Source: Bradyrhizobium japonicum USDA 6
Lineage (GTDB): Bacteria; Pseudomonadota; Alphaproteobacteria; Rhizobiales; Xanthobacteraceae
NCBI RefSeq assembly: GCF_000284375.1
Contig: NC_017249.1
Span: 2,024,001-2,088,000, forward strand
Direction: 5' to 3'
DNA length: 64,000 nucleotides
This document shows, piece after piece, positions 36,136 to 44,013 of the stretch (its first letter is position 1; each line of letters begins with the position of its first letter). Made by a program: the position numbers and the translations under genes. The notes under the pieces are model-generated. The model was not told the origin of the DNA and searched no databases. It saw only the letters and a list, made by a program, of their open reading frames with translations.

Positions 36136-36198
36136 GTAGGAGATTGGCATGACGGGAGACGAGCTGAAACAGCGAAACAAAGTGGTAATCCACACGGT

Positions 36199-37305
36199 TT
36201 AGATTGGCAGATCCAGCTGTGGCTCCGCGCCATCTTCGGGGTGTAGCGATGAGAGTGAGATACCTAAGAGCCGAACCGGTCTTGGAAGAGGCGTTTCGTT
36301 CTCGAGCAGGCTGATGACCAAGCGCTCCAGATCGCTTCTGCTCGACACGGCGGTGGGGACAGACCTGCTGCGTGTCATAATCTCGAAGTCTGCAAATTTG
36401 ACCTTCAGCGTTACTGTCCGGCCCCGCGAGCCCTTTTCTTCGCAATGCCGCCAGACCTTGTCGATCAAAGGCTGCACTTCCGACACCATTGCCTCGAACT
36501 CAATGAGATCAGTGGAGAACGTATTTTCTGCACCCACGGATTTACGCACGCGGTCGGCTCTGACCTCGCGGTTGTCGACACCCCTCGATATCGAATAGTA
36601 ATAGGTTCCGGCCTTGCCGAAATTGGTCTGCATAAATTCGAGGGACTGATTGCGCATGTCGAGGCCTGTGTAGAGACCAAGGGCGTTCATCTTGGCGCCG
36701 GTTGCCGGCCCAATTCCATGAAACTTGCCGACCGGCAGGTTTTCTACGAATGCCGGGCCCATCTCCGGCGTGATGACGTACTGGCCGTTAGGTTTGCGGT
36801 GGTCGGAAGCGAGCTTCGCCAGAAATTTGTTGTAGGAAATGCCGGCCGAAGCGTTGAGGCCGGTTACCTCCTTGATTTTCGCACGGATCGCGAGCGCGAC
36901 GTCCCGAGCCAACGGAATGCCCTGGAGATTTTCGGTCACGTCGAGGTAGGCCTCGTCCAGCGACAGCGGCTCGATGGTCGGGGTATGCTCGGCGAAGATT
37001 TCGCGGATTTGCTGTGAGACCGCCTTGTAGACCTCGAAGCGGGGTTTCACGAAGATCAGATCGGGGCACTGCCGCTTCGCGGTAACCGATGGCATGGCCG
37101 ACCTGACGCCGAACTTGCGCGCTTCGTAGCTGGCCGCCGCCACGACGCCGCGCTCCCGGGATCCTCCGACGGCGACCGGCTTACCGCGGAGATCAGGATT
37201 GTCCCGCTGCTCGACGGATGCATAGAAGGCATCCATGTCGATGTGGATGATCTTGCGTTGGCGGCCCGGGGAAGCTGCCTGATCGTCATCGTCCTCGGTG
37301 GTCAC
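36199..37305 (-). CDS. dinB: DNA polymerase IV (Y-family)
   Basis: A 368-residue translesion polymerase. IIHIDMDAFYASVEQRD near residue 20 and PLSLDEAYLDV near 115 supply the catalytic acidic residues. The little-finger domain follows, and the C-terminus ends AEPQLDLPI, a beta-clamp-binding motif. The GTG at 37305 overlaps the TGA of the SRAP gene as GTGA, so the two are translationally coupled. A longer in-frame start at 37569 lies inside the SRAP gene and is rejected. The operon carries a LexA-type site upstream, in line with SOS induction. Confidence 0.93.
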   Translation of the reverse strand: MTTEDDDDQAASPGRQRKIIHIDMDAFYASVEQRDNPDLRGKPVAVGGSRERGVVAAASYEARKFGVRSAMPSVTAKRQCPDLIFVKPRFEVYKAVSQQIREIFAEHTPTIEPLSLDEAYLDVTENLQGIPLARDVALAIRAKIKEVTGLNASAGISYNKFLAKLASDHRKPNGQYVITPEMGPAFVENLPVGKFHGIGPATGAKMNALGLYTGLDMRNQSLEFMQTNFGKAGTYYYSISRGVDNREVRADRVRKSVGAENTFSTDLIEFEAMVSEVQPLIDKVWRHCEEKGSRGRTVTLKVKFADFEIMTRSRSVPTAVSSRSDLERLVISLLENETPLPRPVRLLGISLSSLHPEDGAEPQLDLPI

Positions 37306-38027
37306 GTCGTTAGCCCGGCCGTGTCTTCCTTGACGCCGCGGGCGACGATCTGGAGCGTTCCGTCGGCAAGCGGTCGCTGCAACTTCAGGGCCTCGTCGAG
37401 AGGAGCCGTCATCCAGGTCTCGACTTCGTCCGGCGTCGTCAGGATCACCGGCATCGCCTTGGGGTGGATGGCGCCGACCTCGGCGTTCGGCTCCGTCGTA
37501 AGAAATGCATAGAGGTCGTTGGTGGTCTCGCCTTCCTTGACCTTCCGAACAGACATCCAGTTGGTCCATATGCCGGCGAAGCAGGCGAGGGGACGGGTCT
37601 CATCGAGTGCGAACCAGATATCACCGCCCTCGGCCTTGTTGAACTCGCTGAAGGAGTTGAACGGCACCACGCAGCGGCTTTCGGTGCCCAGCCATCTCGT
37701 CCAGTGCTTGCTCTTCACGTTGCGGATGTTGGTCGTGCCGCCGTCCGGCTCCATTCGCAGCAGTTCCTTGAAATCGACGGTCTTGCCCTTGGCCTGCAGC
37801 TTTTCGGCTCGTTTCTTGGTGGCGTCCATCAGGGCTTTTGACGACGATGGCATTCCCCACCGCGCTGTCGCGAGTTCGCGGCCCTCGGCCCCGTTACGCA
37901 CGATTGGTGCCGTGTAGTCCGGAAAAACCCCCGGCATTGGCGCCAGATTGCCGACGTACCGGTTCACGACGCGAAACAACGCGATGATAGCGGCTTGGTT
38001 GGTCGTGATCGAATAGAGATTACACAT
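37302..38027 (-). CDS. SOS response-associated peptidase (SRAP, YedK/HMCES family)
   Basis: A 241-residue SRAP protein that forms a covalent bond with abasic sites in single-stranded DNA and so shields them. Cys2 (MCNLYSI) is the nucleophile after Met removal. Asn in TNIRNVKSKHW, Glu in CVVPFNSFSEF and His in IHPKAMPVIL match the other active-site residues. It is the third of four minus-strand genes ending in dinB. Confidence 0.92.
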   Translation of the reverse strand: MCNLYSITTNQAAIIALFRVVNRYVGNLAPMPGVFPDYTAPIVRNGAEGRELATARWGMPSSSKALMDATKKRAEKLQAKGKTVDFKELLRMEPDGGTTNIRNVKSKHWTRWLGTESRCVVPFNSFSEFNKAEGGDIWFALDETRPLACFAGIWTNWMSVRKVKEGETTNDLYAFLTTEPNAEVGAIHPKAMPVILTTPDEVETWMTAPLDEALKLQRPLADGTLQIVARGVKEDTAGLTT

Positions 38028-38030
38028 CGG

Positions 38031-38480
38031 TCAGGCTTCGGTTCGAGAGTGGCGCGGCTGCCAAGCTAATTGTAGCAGAGTCGCGGATGGACGCCGGCCC
38101 GCCTTGGCGCATTTGCGGCAGCGCAGCCGGCTGGCGAGATCGTGCACGAAGGTGGTCGGCGGATGCTTCATCGCCGCGAGGTCGACGTCACTCGGCGTCT
38201 TGCAGCGCGCGCACCTGATCTCCAGCCAGGGAAAACCTCCATTCACGGCCTGGTCGATGGTGGGCGACGGATCGATCGGCTCGCCGTCTGACCACATTCG
38301 CTCGTTCCAACTTTCGCAAAGCAGCCTATCAGCTTGCTGGATCATCGCCTCGCCCTTGGCTCGCATCTCGGCCGATTGAGCGGCCAGGATGTTGGCCATC
38401 GCGCGTGCTTTGCCGAGCTCTTTCGCCAGAGCCTTGCGGTCGCCGCCCGACAGGGGCGTAGGGTGGTACTTCGGGGCCAT
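38031..38480 (-). CDS. Zinc-ribbon-type protein in the SOS operon
   Basis: A 149-residue protein. A helical N-terminal half (residues 12-60) is followed by two CxxC pairs, IRCARCKTPSD near 89-97 and LRCRKCAKAGRR near 120-129, which probably bind one zinc ion. The ATG at 38480 is preferred; longer starts lie in unrelated sequence. It ends 3 bp before the SRAP gene and would be co-transcribed with it. I do not recognise a named family; a DNA- or protein-binding role in damage response is inferred from context. Confidence 0.75.
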   Translation of the reverse strand: MAPKYHPTPLSGGDRKALAKELGKARAMANILAAQSAEMRAKGEAMIQQADRLLCESWNERMWSDGEPIDPSPTIDQAVNGGFPWLEIRCARCKTPSDVDLAAMKHPPTTFVHDLASRLRCRKCAKAGRRPSATLLQLAWQPRHSRTEA

Positions 38481-38526
38481 CCGCACATCCACGCGCAAAG
38501 AGATCGGATCGGCGATCCGCAGCGGG

Positions 38527-38922
38527 CTACGGCGTCTCGAACGCTGGCCAGCACCCATCTTCTTCATGTCTGCCGGTGCGCTGCTGACAGGTATTGTCGA
38601 GCAACCGCTGCGCGACGTCCTTCCAGACCGCGTTGGCGCCATACAATCGGACTGCATCGGCAGTCTGGATTTCCACCGTTCGCTCGCAGCGACGGCACGA
38701 GATGCGCAGCACGTGGCGCTGTATCTCGGAAAGACGTCGCTGCCGCAGCTGGGCCCCGGTCGCGTCGGCGCGCGGGTCTTTGAGGAGCGATTCCCAATAT
38801 TCCGCCGGGAGGGGAGCATCCGGCGCCGCAGCGGAGGGGGCCCGCCTGCGGACGGTTTCAGCGGCCAGCTTTTCCATCTGCTTTGGGGTCGGCATGCGCC
38901 AGCTCGCGGGTCGGTCGGACAT
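38527..38922 (-). CDS. Cys-rich small protein, first gene of the SOS operon
   Basis: A 131-residue basic protein. It starts MSDRPASWRMPTPKQMEKLA and contains one CRRCERTVEIQTADAVRLYG segment, a single CxxC with nearby Cys residues (ISCRRC, DNTCQQR, DGCW) that could bind zinc. It is 46 bp upstream of the second Cys-rich protein and begins 10 bp downstream of a GAAC-N7-GAAC site. Function unknown; probably damage-inducible by position. Confidence 0.7.
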   Translation of the reverse strand: MSDRPASWRMPTPKQMEKLAAETVRRRAPSAAAPDAPLPAEYWESLLKDPRADATGAQLRQRRLSEIQRHVLRISCRRCERTVEIQTADAVRLYGANAVWKDVAQRLLDNTCQQRTGRHEEDGCWPAFETP

Positions 38923-38931
38923 TCCGAATTA

Positions 38932-38946
38932 GAACATAAAGAGAAC
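38932..38946 (-). promoter_or_regulatory. LexA-box-like site upstream of the SRAP-dinB operon
   Basis: On the minus strand GTTC-TCTTTAT-GTTC is an exact match to the alphaproteobacterial SOS box. It ends 9 bp before the ATG of the first operon gene, so bound LexA would block transcription. DinB and SRAP are known SOS genes elsewhere, which supports the call. Ku lies on the other side, 120 bp away. Confidence 0.72.
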
Positions 38947-39066
38947 AAAAGTCGAGTCCGATCGAGCCCGCTCCGTGAAAAAATCCTCCTTTTGGAGGGG
39001 ACGCGATGTCGGAACCAAGCCGGGCCGTTCGTCTTGAATCCGGCATCAGTAATGGAGTTCCCCGCG

Positions 39067-39999
39067 ATGGCCCCCCGCGCTAACTGGAAAGGCTTCCTGC
39101 GTCTTTCCCTCGTCACCTGTCCGGTTGCGCTCTATCCGGCCACGTCCGAATCCGAAAAGGTCTCGTTCAACCAACTCAACCGGAAGACCGGCCACCGTAT
39201 CAAGTACGCCAAGGTCGACGCCGATACCGGCGAGGAGGTCGACAACGAGGACATCGTCAAGGGCTACAAGGTCGACACCGATACCTTCATCGAGGTGACG
39301 AAGGAGGAGCTTGAGAACGTGGCGCTGGAATCGACGCGAACTATCGAGATCGACGAGTTCGTCGACCGGAGCGAGATCGATCCTCGATATCTCATCCGCC
39401 CCTACTACCTGCGCCCCGATGGCAAGGTCGGGCACGACGCCTTCGCTGTCATCCGCGAGACCATCCGCGAGATGAACAAGGTTGCAATCGGTCGTGTGGT
39501 GTTGACCAATCGCGAGCACATCATCGCGCTGGAGCCGCTGGACAAGGGGCTGATGGGGACGCTGCTGCGTTATCCCTACGAAGTCCGCTCCGCGGATGAG
39601 TATTTCGACGATATCCAGGATGTCAAAGTCACCAAGGACATGCTCGACCTCGCCAAGCACATCGTCAATCAAAAGGCGGGTCACTTCGAGCCGGATAAGT
39701 TTGAAGACCAGTATGAAACCGCCCTCATCGATCTCATCAACCAGAAGCGTGCCGGCAAACCCATCACCGCAAAAGCGCGTCCGCGCGGTGAGAACGTGGT
39801 CGACCTGATGGACGCGCTGCGCAAGAGCATCGGCGGAAGCGCGGCGGCAGCGACAGAGGCGCCGAAGAAGCCAGCCAAGAAGGCCCGCAAGGCGGCGGCC
39901 GGGCAGAAGGAAATGCTAATGCCGATCGCCGGCAAAAAGCCGGCCAAGGAGGCCGCGGCGAAGAAGCCGGCGGCCAGACCGCAGCGGAAGTCAGCCTAG
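39067..39999 (+). CDS. ku: Non-homologous end-joining protein Ku
   Basis: A 310-residue bacterial Ku, which binds DNA ends as a homodimer and recruits LigD. The core (residues 1-255) contains WKGFLRLSLVTCPVALYPA, VLTNREHIIALEPLDKGLMG and LLRYPYEVRSADEYFDDI. A Lys/Ala-rich tail of about 45 residues follows, the usual flexible C-terminus in Ku from alphaproteobacteria. The ATG at 39067 has GGAG 8 bp upstream. Two ligase genes lie within 6 kb. Confidence 0.95.
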   Translation: MAPRANWKGFLRLSLVTCPVALYPATSESEKVSFNQLNRKTGHRIKYAKVDADTGEEVDNEDIVKGYKVDTDTFIEVTKEELENVALESTRTIEIDEFVDRSEIDPRYLIRPYYLRPDGKVGHDAFAVIRETIREMNKVAIGRVVLTNREHIIALEPLDKGLMGTLLRYPYEVRSADEYFDDIQDVKVTKDMLDLAKHIVNQKAGHFEPDKFEDQYETALIDLINQKRAGKPITAKARPRGENVVDLMDALRKSIGGSAAAATEAPKKPAKKARKAAAGQKEMLMPIAGKKPAKEAAAKKPAARPQRKSA

Positions 40000-40004
40000 T
40001 TGTC

Positions 40005-40340
40005 GTGAAACATCCAGTGACGCCGGACGGGCGTCGCTTCGTCGTCCGCGGCAGGCTCTGGCGGACGGCGAACCCCGGTCTCGACGAGGTCAAGCGAGCC
40101 GATCTCCTAGGTCAGCTGATGGGGCCCCGGTGGGCGGTACGCGACGCAGAGAACGCAGCTGACCTTGAGGCGAAGGCAATGGCGCATAGGGCCGTGGACA
40201 AGTTCAAGCAGGCGCTCGGCGAGCGTAGTCCGGTATGGTGGGACGACGGCTCGCCGGATCTCAACCGGCACATGGCGAAGAACACCCTCTATGCCGACTG
40301 GTACGCAAAACTAGCTCGCTCCAACCGTGGAGGACTGTGA
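40005..40340 (+). CDS. Small conserved protein after Ku
   Basis: A 111-residue protein with a GTG start 5 bp after the ku stop. It is basic at the front (HPVTPDGRRFVVRGRLWRTANPGL) and rich in Trp and Arg, with VWWDDGSPDLNRHMAKNTLYADWYAKL at the end. It has no named domain, but its position after ku and its overlap with the following HAD gene suggest an operon. Confidence 0.72.
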   Translation: MKHPVTPDGRRFVVRGRLWRTANPGLDEVKRADLLGQLMGPRWAVRDAENAADLEAKAMAHRAVDKFKQALGERSPVWWDDGSPDLNRHMAKNTLYADWYAKLARSNRGGL

Positions 40341-40341
40341 G

Positions 40342-41004
40342 TTGCCGAAAGCCGCTATTTTCGATCTGGACGGCACGCTTCTGGACTCGGTGGATCTCCA
40401 CGCGCTGGCATGGCAGGAAGCTCTGCTCAAGTTCGGCCACGAGGTAAGCTTCGAACAGGTGAGGGGCCAGATCGGCAAGGGAGGAGACAAACTGATTCCC
40501 GTGTTCCTGTCCGCCGATGACCAACGAGACCACGGCAAGGAACTGGAGGAGTGGCGCGGCAATCGTTTCAAGACCGAGTATCTGCCCCTTGTGCGTCCCT
40601 TCTCGGCCGTCCCGGACCTGTTGAGGCGCGTGCGTGAGGCGGGACTTCAGGTCGCTGTTGCTTCCTCGGCCAAGAAGGATGAAGTCGACAAGTATCTCGA
40701 TATCGCAGGCATCACCGATCTGGTCGATCTAAAAACTTCTTCCGACGACGTGGAAGAATCCAAACCCGCACCGGACATCTTCGAGATCGTTCTCAAGAAG
40801 CTCAAGCTCGAAGGCGCCGACGCCGTTGCTATCGGCGACACGCCGTACGATGCGGAAGCGGCGGGGAAGGCGGGAGTTCGCACGGTGGGCGTACTCTGCG
40901 GAGGCTTCACGGAGGACGAATTGCGGAAAGCCGGGTGCGCCGAGGTGTATCCGGGACCTGCTGCGCTTCTGGCCTGTTTCGAACGTTCTTTGTTGCGCAA
41001 GTAG
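40342..41004 (+). CDS. HAD-superfamily phosphatase (beta-phosphoglucomutase/phosphoglycolate type)
   Basis: A 220-residue HAD hydrolase. Motif I is IFDLDGTLLDS near residues 6-16, motif II is in VAVASSAKKDEV near 110, motif III Lys is in ESKPAPDIF near 140 and motif IV is AIGDTPYDAEAAG near 165. It removes phosphate from a small sugar or nucleotide, perhaps phosphoglycolate formed at damaged DNA ends. TTG at 40342 is preferred because GGAGG lies 7 bp upstream; a GTG at 40327 is also possible. Confidence 0.85.
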   Translation: MPKAAIFDLDGTLLDSVDLHALAWQEALLKFGHEVSFEQVRGQIGKGGDKLIPVFLSADDQRDHGKELEEWRGNRFKTEYLPLVRPFSAVPDLLRRVREAGLQVAVASSAKKDEVDKYLDIAGITDLVDLKTSSDDVEESKPAPDIFEIVLKKLKLEGADAVAIGDTPYDAEAAGKAGVRTVGVLCGGFTEDELRKAGCAEVYPGPAALLACFERSLLRK

Positions 41005-41072
41005 CCAGTCGCCGCTCCTCAGATCTTCCGCCGTTGCTTAATACCCGGTCTGCGCCGCAAAATAGGAGCGAT

Positions 41073-41576
41073 ATGGCAGCGTTGACAAAGACTACCAAGC
41101 GATCGACGTTGAGCGCGGGCATTCTGGCCTACCGGAAAGGCGCTCGCGGGCTCGAGGTCCTGCTCGTTCACCCCGGCGGTCCGTTCTGGCGCAACAAGGA
41201 CGATGGCGCCTGGTCGATTCCGAAGGGAGAAATAGATACCGCGGATGCTCCAGAGCAGGTCGCGCGGCGCGAGTTTGCCGAGGAGCTCGGCCACAGCGCT
41301 TGGATTGGTCCACTACAGCCTCTGGGGGAGATCCGACAGCGAGGTGGGAAGCGCGTCATCGCATTCGCCGGCGAGGGCCATTTTGACCCAGCGGCGCTGA
41401 CCAGCAATACCTTCGATATCGAATGGCCTCCCCGAAGCGGTCGACGGCAGAGCTTTCCCGAAGTAGACCGCGCGGAATGGTTTGATATCGAGTTTGCACG
41501 AACCAAGATTCTGTCCGCTCAGGTCGAACTTCTCGATCGTCTCTTGGCGATCGCGGCTGAGAGCGACGGAAAATGA
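41073..41576 (+). CDS. NUDIX hydrolase
   Basis: A 167-residue NUDIX protein that cleaves nucleoside diphosphates linked to another group. The box region is GEIDTADAPEQV then ARREFAEELGHS: the REF-x-EE-x-G core is intact, but the first Glu position holds Asp and the last hydrophobic position holds His. The domain starts AGILAYRKGARG and has LLVHPGGPFW, like members found near NHEJ genes. The next gene overlaps its stop by 4 bp. Confidence 0.88.
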   Translation: MAALTKTTKRSTLSAGILAYRKGARGLEVLLVHPGGPFWRNKDDGAWSIPKGEIDTADAPEQVARREFAEELGHSAWIGPLQPLGEIRQRGGKRVIAFAGEGHFDPAALTSNTFDIEWPPRSGRRQSFPEVDRAEWFDIEFARTKILSAQVELLDRLLAIAAESDGK

Positions 41577-42037
41577 TGTTCAGGATTGGAATCATTTCGG
41601 ACACGCACGGCCTGTTGAGGCCCGAGGCGGAACGAGGCCTGACGGGCGTCGATCACATCATTCATGCCGGCGACATCGGAAGCCCCGAGATCGTCGACGC
41701 GCTTCGCCGGATCGCACCTGTCACCGCGATCCGTGGAAATGTGGACAGTGGCGAGTGGGCCCGCGAATACCCGGACACAAAATTCGTGCGCCTGGCGGGA
41801 AAGTCGATCTACGTCCTGCACGACCTGAAGACGCTACAGGCCGATCCCGGCGCCGGCATCGACGTCATCGTCTCCGGGCATTCCCACGTGCCAAAGATCG
41901 ACACGGTCGGTGGCGTTCTCTACCTGAATCCCGGCAGCGCGGGACGACGACGCTTCAAGCTGCCGATCACGCTTGCGACGCTCGAAGTCACGCCTCAGGG
42001 CATGCGACCGGAAATCCACGACCTTGGAGGCGATTGA
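41573..42037 (+). CDS. Metallophosphoesterase, YfcE/MJ0936 type
   Basis: A 154-residue calcineurin-like phosphoesterase. The metal motifs are IISDTHG near residues 8-14, AGDIGSPE near 32, AIRGNVDS near 52 and VSGHSHVPKI near 100. It hydrolyses phosphodiesters, and the natural substrate is unknown. The ATGA overlap with the NUDIX gene implies coupled translation. Confidence 0.9.
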   Translation: MMFRIGIISDTHGLLRPEAERGLTGVDHIIHAGDIGSPEIVDALRRIAPVTAIRGNVDSGEWAREYPDTKFVRLAGKSIYVLHDLKTLQADPGAGIDVIVSGHSHVPKIDTVGGVLYLNPGSAGRRRFKLPITLATLEVTPQGMRPEIHDLGGD

Positions 42038-42098
42038 ACGCAACGCTGAGGAGGTGAAGGCGTTCGTTCCGTTTGCCGTTTACGGCCGAAGGAAAGCG

Positions 42099-43046
42099 CT
42101 ATTTGCGCAAACGTTCTCGTTCGCGCACGACATCCTTCGCTCGCTTGTCGGACCTGAGCCCGAGGTAGACGGGCTGGCGCAGTTCGCCGTTGCCGGTCCA
42201 CTCAGCGAATTTGACCTCGGCAACCAGCGAGGGCCTGACCCAGGTCGTGGCGGCCTCGTCCTTCACTTTGGCAGGAAAGGGTGACTTAGAGGCCCTCAGC
42301 TTCAAGAGCTTGGCATGAAGATCTTCCAGGGCCTTGTGGCTGAAGCCAGTGCCGACATGCCCGATGTAGCGCCATGCGTCGTCTTCCCGCACGGCGAGGA
42401 CCAGGGCGCCGAAGAACGGCCTGGTGCGCTTGGGCGCCGTGAAGCCGGCGATCACCACTTCCTGTCGCTTTGCCGTCTTGATCTTCAGCCAATCCGAGGT
42501 CCGGCTTCCGGATGCATACGAACTGTCGGCGCGCTTTGCCATGATGCCTTCGAGACCCTTCCGCTCGGCCTCGGTGAAGAATTTCGTACCGTTCCCTTTG
42601 CGATGAGCGCTGAAGGCGATCAGCTTGTTGCGCGGCAGAATTGCCTTCAGCCGCTTCTTGCGCTCGAGAAGAGGCTCCCCGCGCAAGTCCACTGCGTTTT
42701 CAAACATGAGATCGAAGGCGCAGTACAGGAGCTTCGCCTCATGGCGTAGCGCGTTTTGAAGCAACTGGAAATGCGAGATGCCGTCCTTTCCGATCGCGAC
42801 GAGCTCTCCGTCGATCACAGCGTCGCCCTTCACGCCCTCCAGCGCTTTGGCGACCTCAATATAGCTGCGGCTGATGATCTTGCCGTTGCGGCTGTAGAGT
42901 GCAACCTTGCCCCGCCGGATTTCTGCGATCATCCGGAAGCCGTCGTACTTGTCCTCGAAAACCCAGTCAGGGTCGTCGAACGGCGCGTCGGTAAGGGTAG
43001 CGAGCATCGGCTGCAGGCGCTTGGGCAGGGTCGACGTCCGGCTCAT
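42099..43046 (-). CDS. ligD: LigD-type ATP-dependent DNA ligase, ligase domain only (copy 1)
   Basis: A 315-residue ATP-dependent DNA ligase. The adenylation Lys is in FEDKYDGFRM near residue 33, and later motifs include GDAVIDGELVA, CAFDLMFENA, LEGIMAKRADSSY and WLKIKTAKRQE. An OB-fold follows. The primase-polymerase and phosphoesterase domains that accompany LigD in many species are absent. It is convergent with the phosphoesterase gene. Together with Ku it should seal joined ends. Confidence 0.9.
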   Translation of the reverse strand: MSRTSTLPKRLQPMLATLTDAPFDDPDWVFEDKYDGFRMIAEIRRGKVALYSRNGKIISRSYIEVAKALEGVKGDAVIDGELVAIGKDGISHFQLLQNALRHEAKLLYCAFDLMFENAVDLRGEPLLERKKRLKAILPRNKLIAFSAHRKGNGTKFFTEAERKGLEGIMAKRADSSYASGSRTSDWLKIKTAKRQEVVIAGFTAPKRTRPFFGALVLAVREDDAWRYIGHVGTGFSHKALEDLHAKLLKLRASKSPFPAKVKDEAATTWVRPSLVAEVKFAEWTGNGELRQPVYLGLRSDKRAKDVVRERERLRK

Positions 43047-43184
43047 TCGAGGCCATTCCTTAAGAGCGCGTTGCGAAATGCATGGACGTCCTTCAAGGAT
43101 GAGGGAACGCTTCGAGACCGCGTCGTGTTCCGCAGGCGCCGCGGCGCGCGAGGTGGACGATTTCGGTAAGGGCAGATCAGACCG

Positions 43185-43799
43185 ATGGCCAGAAAATTGA
43201 AGACCTTTCAGACCTCGCTGGGCTTTTTCGATCAGGCGATCGCAGCGCCATCCATGAAGGCGGCTCTGGAGGCGTGGGGCGCCGACAGCAATCTCTTTCA
43301 CCAGGGTGCGGCGAATGAGAGCCACGATCCGGACGTCGTCGCCGCGACCATGGCAAAGCCTGGCGTCGTTCTTAGGCGCCCGGTCGGAACCAACCAACCC
43401 TTCAGTGAACATGCCGAGCTGCCTACAGATCTTGGCGGTACCGGGCCAACGAAAGCCGCCCGCAAGTCTAAAGGTCCTAGGCCGAAAGGGCCTTCGACTC
43501 GCCCTGTCGACAAGGCGGCGGAACGAAAGGCCGCTCTCGCCTACGAACGAGAGCAGAAGCGTGTCGAGCGCGAACGGGCGAAGGAAGAGGCCGCCAGGCA
43601 GAAGGACCGTGAACGGCGTCAGGAGGCCATCGGCAAGGCGCAGGCTGCGTTGGATAAGGCCGAGCAGGAGCACGGCAAGCGGGCCGCCGTCATCGAGGCT
43701 GAGCTCGAGGCTCTCGAGAAGAGATTGCAAGCCGAAAAAGCCCGCTGGGATAAGGAGAAGGAGCGATTGGAAGCGGCGCTGCGGCGCGCGCGAGGTTAG
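43185..43799 (+). CDS. Coiled-coil protein of the NHEJ cluster (TolA-like annotation)
   Basis: A 204-residue protein. The N-terminal ~90 residues are globular (KTFQTSLGFFDQAIAAPSMKAALEAWG), and residues 110-200 form a charged helix rich in Glu, Arg, Lys and Ala (ERAKEEAARQKDRERRQEA), predicted as one long coiled coil. There is no signal peptide, so a true TolA role is unlikely. It sits divergently from ligase copy 1, and such proteins recur beside Ku/LigD in related genomes to my knowledge; the function is unknown. Confidence 0.7.
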   Translation: MARKLKTFQTSLGFFDQAIAAPSMKAALEAWGADSNLFHQGAANESHDPDVVAATMAKPGVVLRRPVGTNQPFSEHAELPTDLGGTGPTKAARKSKGPRPKGPSTRPVDKAAERKAALAYEREQKRVERERAKEEAARQKDRERRQEAIGKAQAALDKAEQEHGKRAAVIEAELEALEKRLQAEKARWDKEKERLEAALRRARG

Positions 43800-43845
43800 T
43801 CTTTGGCCGTACCCACGGGTGCGGCCAGCGGTCCCCTTCAAGCGT

Positions 43846-44013
43846 TCATCGTTCGGGATCCAGCACGCGTGCTGCAGCTTGGTTCAACGCGGCCCGGTCA
43901 CGTCGGTCCTCAGGAGTGAGCTCCATGACGGCCTGATGTAGCTCGGCCGGAATCGTCAGGTGACTTTCCAAGGGCTTGTTGGCCCACTGCCAGAAGCGAT
44001 CGAATGCATCCAT
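43846..44013 (-). CDS. 55-residue protein coupled to ligase copy 2
   Basis: The start ATG overlaps the TGA of the ligase gene as TGATG, a strong sign of coupled translation. The product begins MDAFDRFWQWANKPLESHL and continues TIPAELHQAVMELTPEDRRD, helical and acidic, with no known domain. It is likely an operon partner of the ligase. Confidence 0.72.
   Translation of the reverse strand: MDAFDRFWQWANKPLESHLTIPAELHQAVMELTPEDRRDRAALNQAAARVLDPER

Noticed and set aside
37306..37569. Long N-terminal extension of DinB
   Set aside because: It lies inside the SRAP gene in another frame and looks like a shadow; the GTGA overlap gives a natural start.
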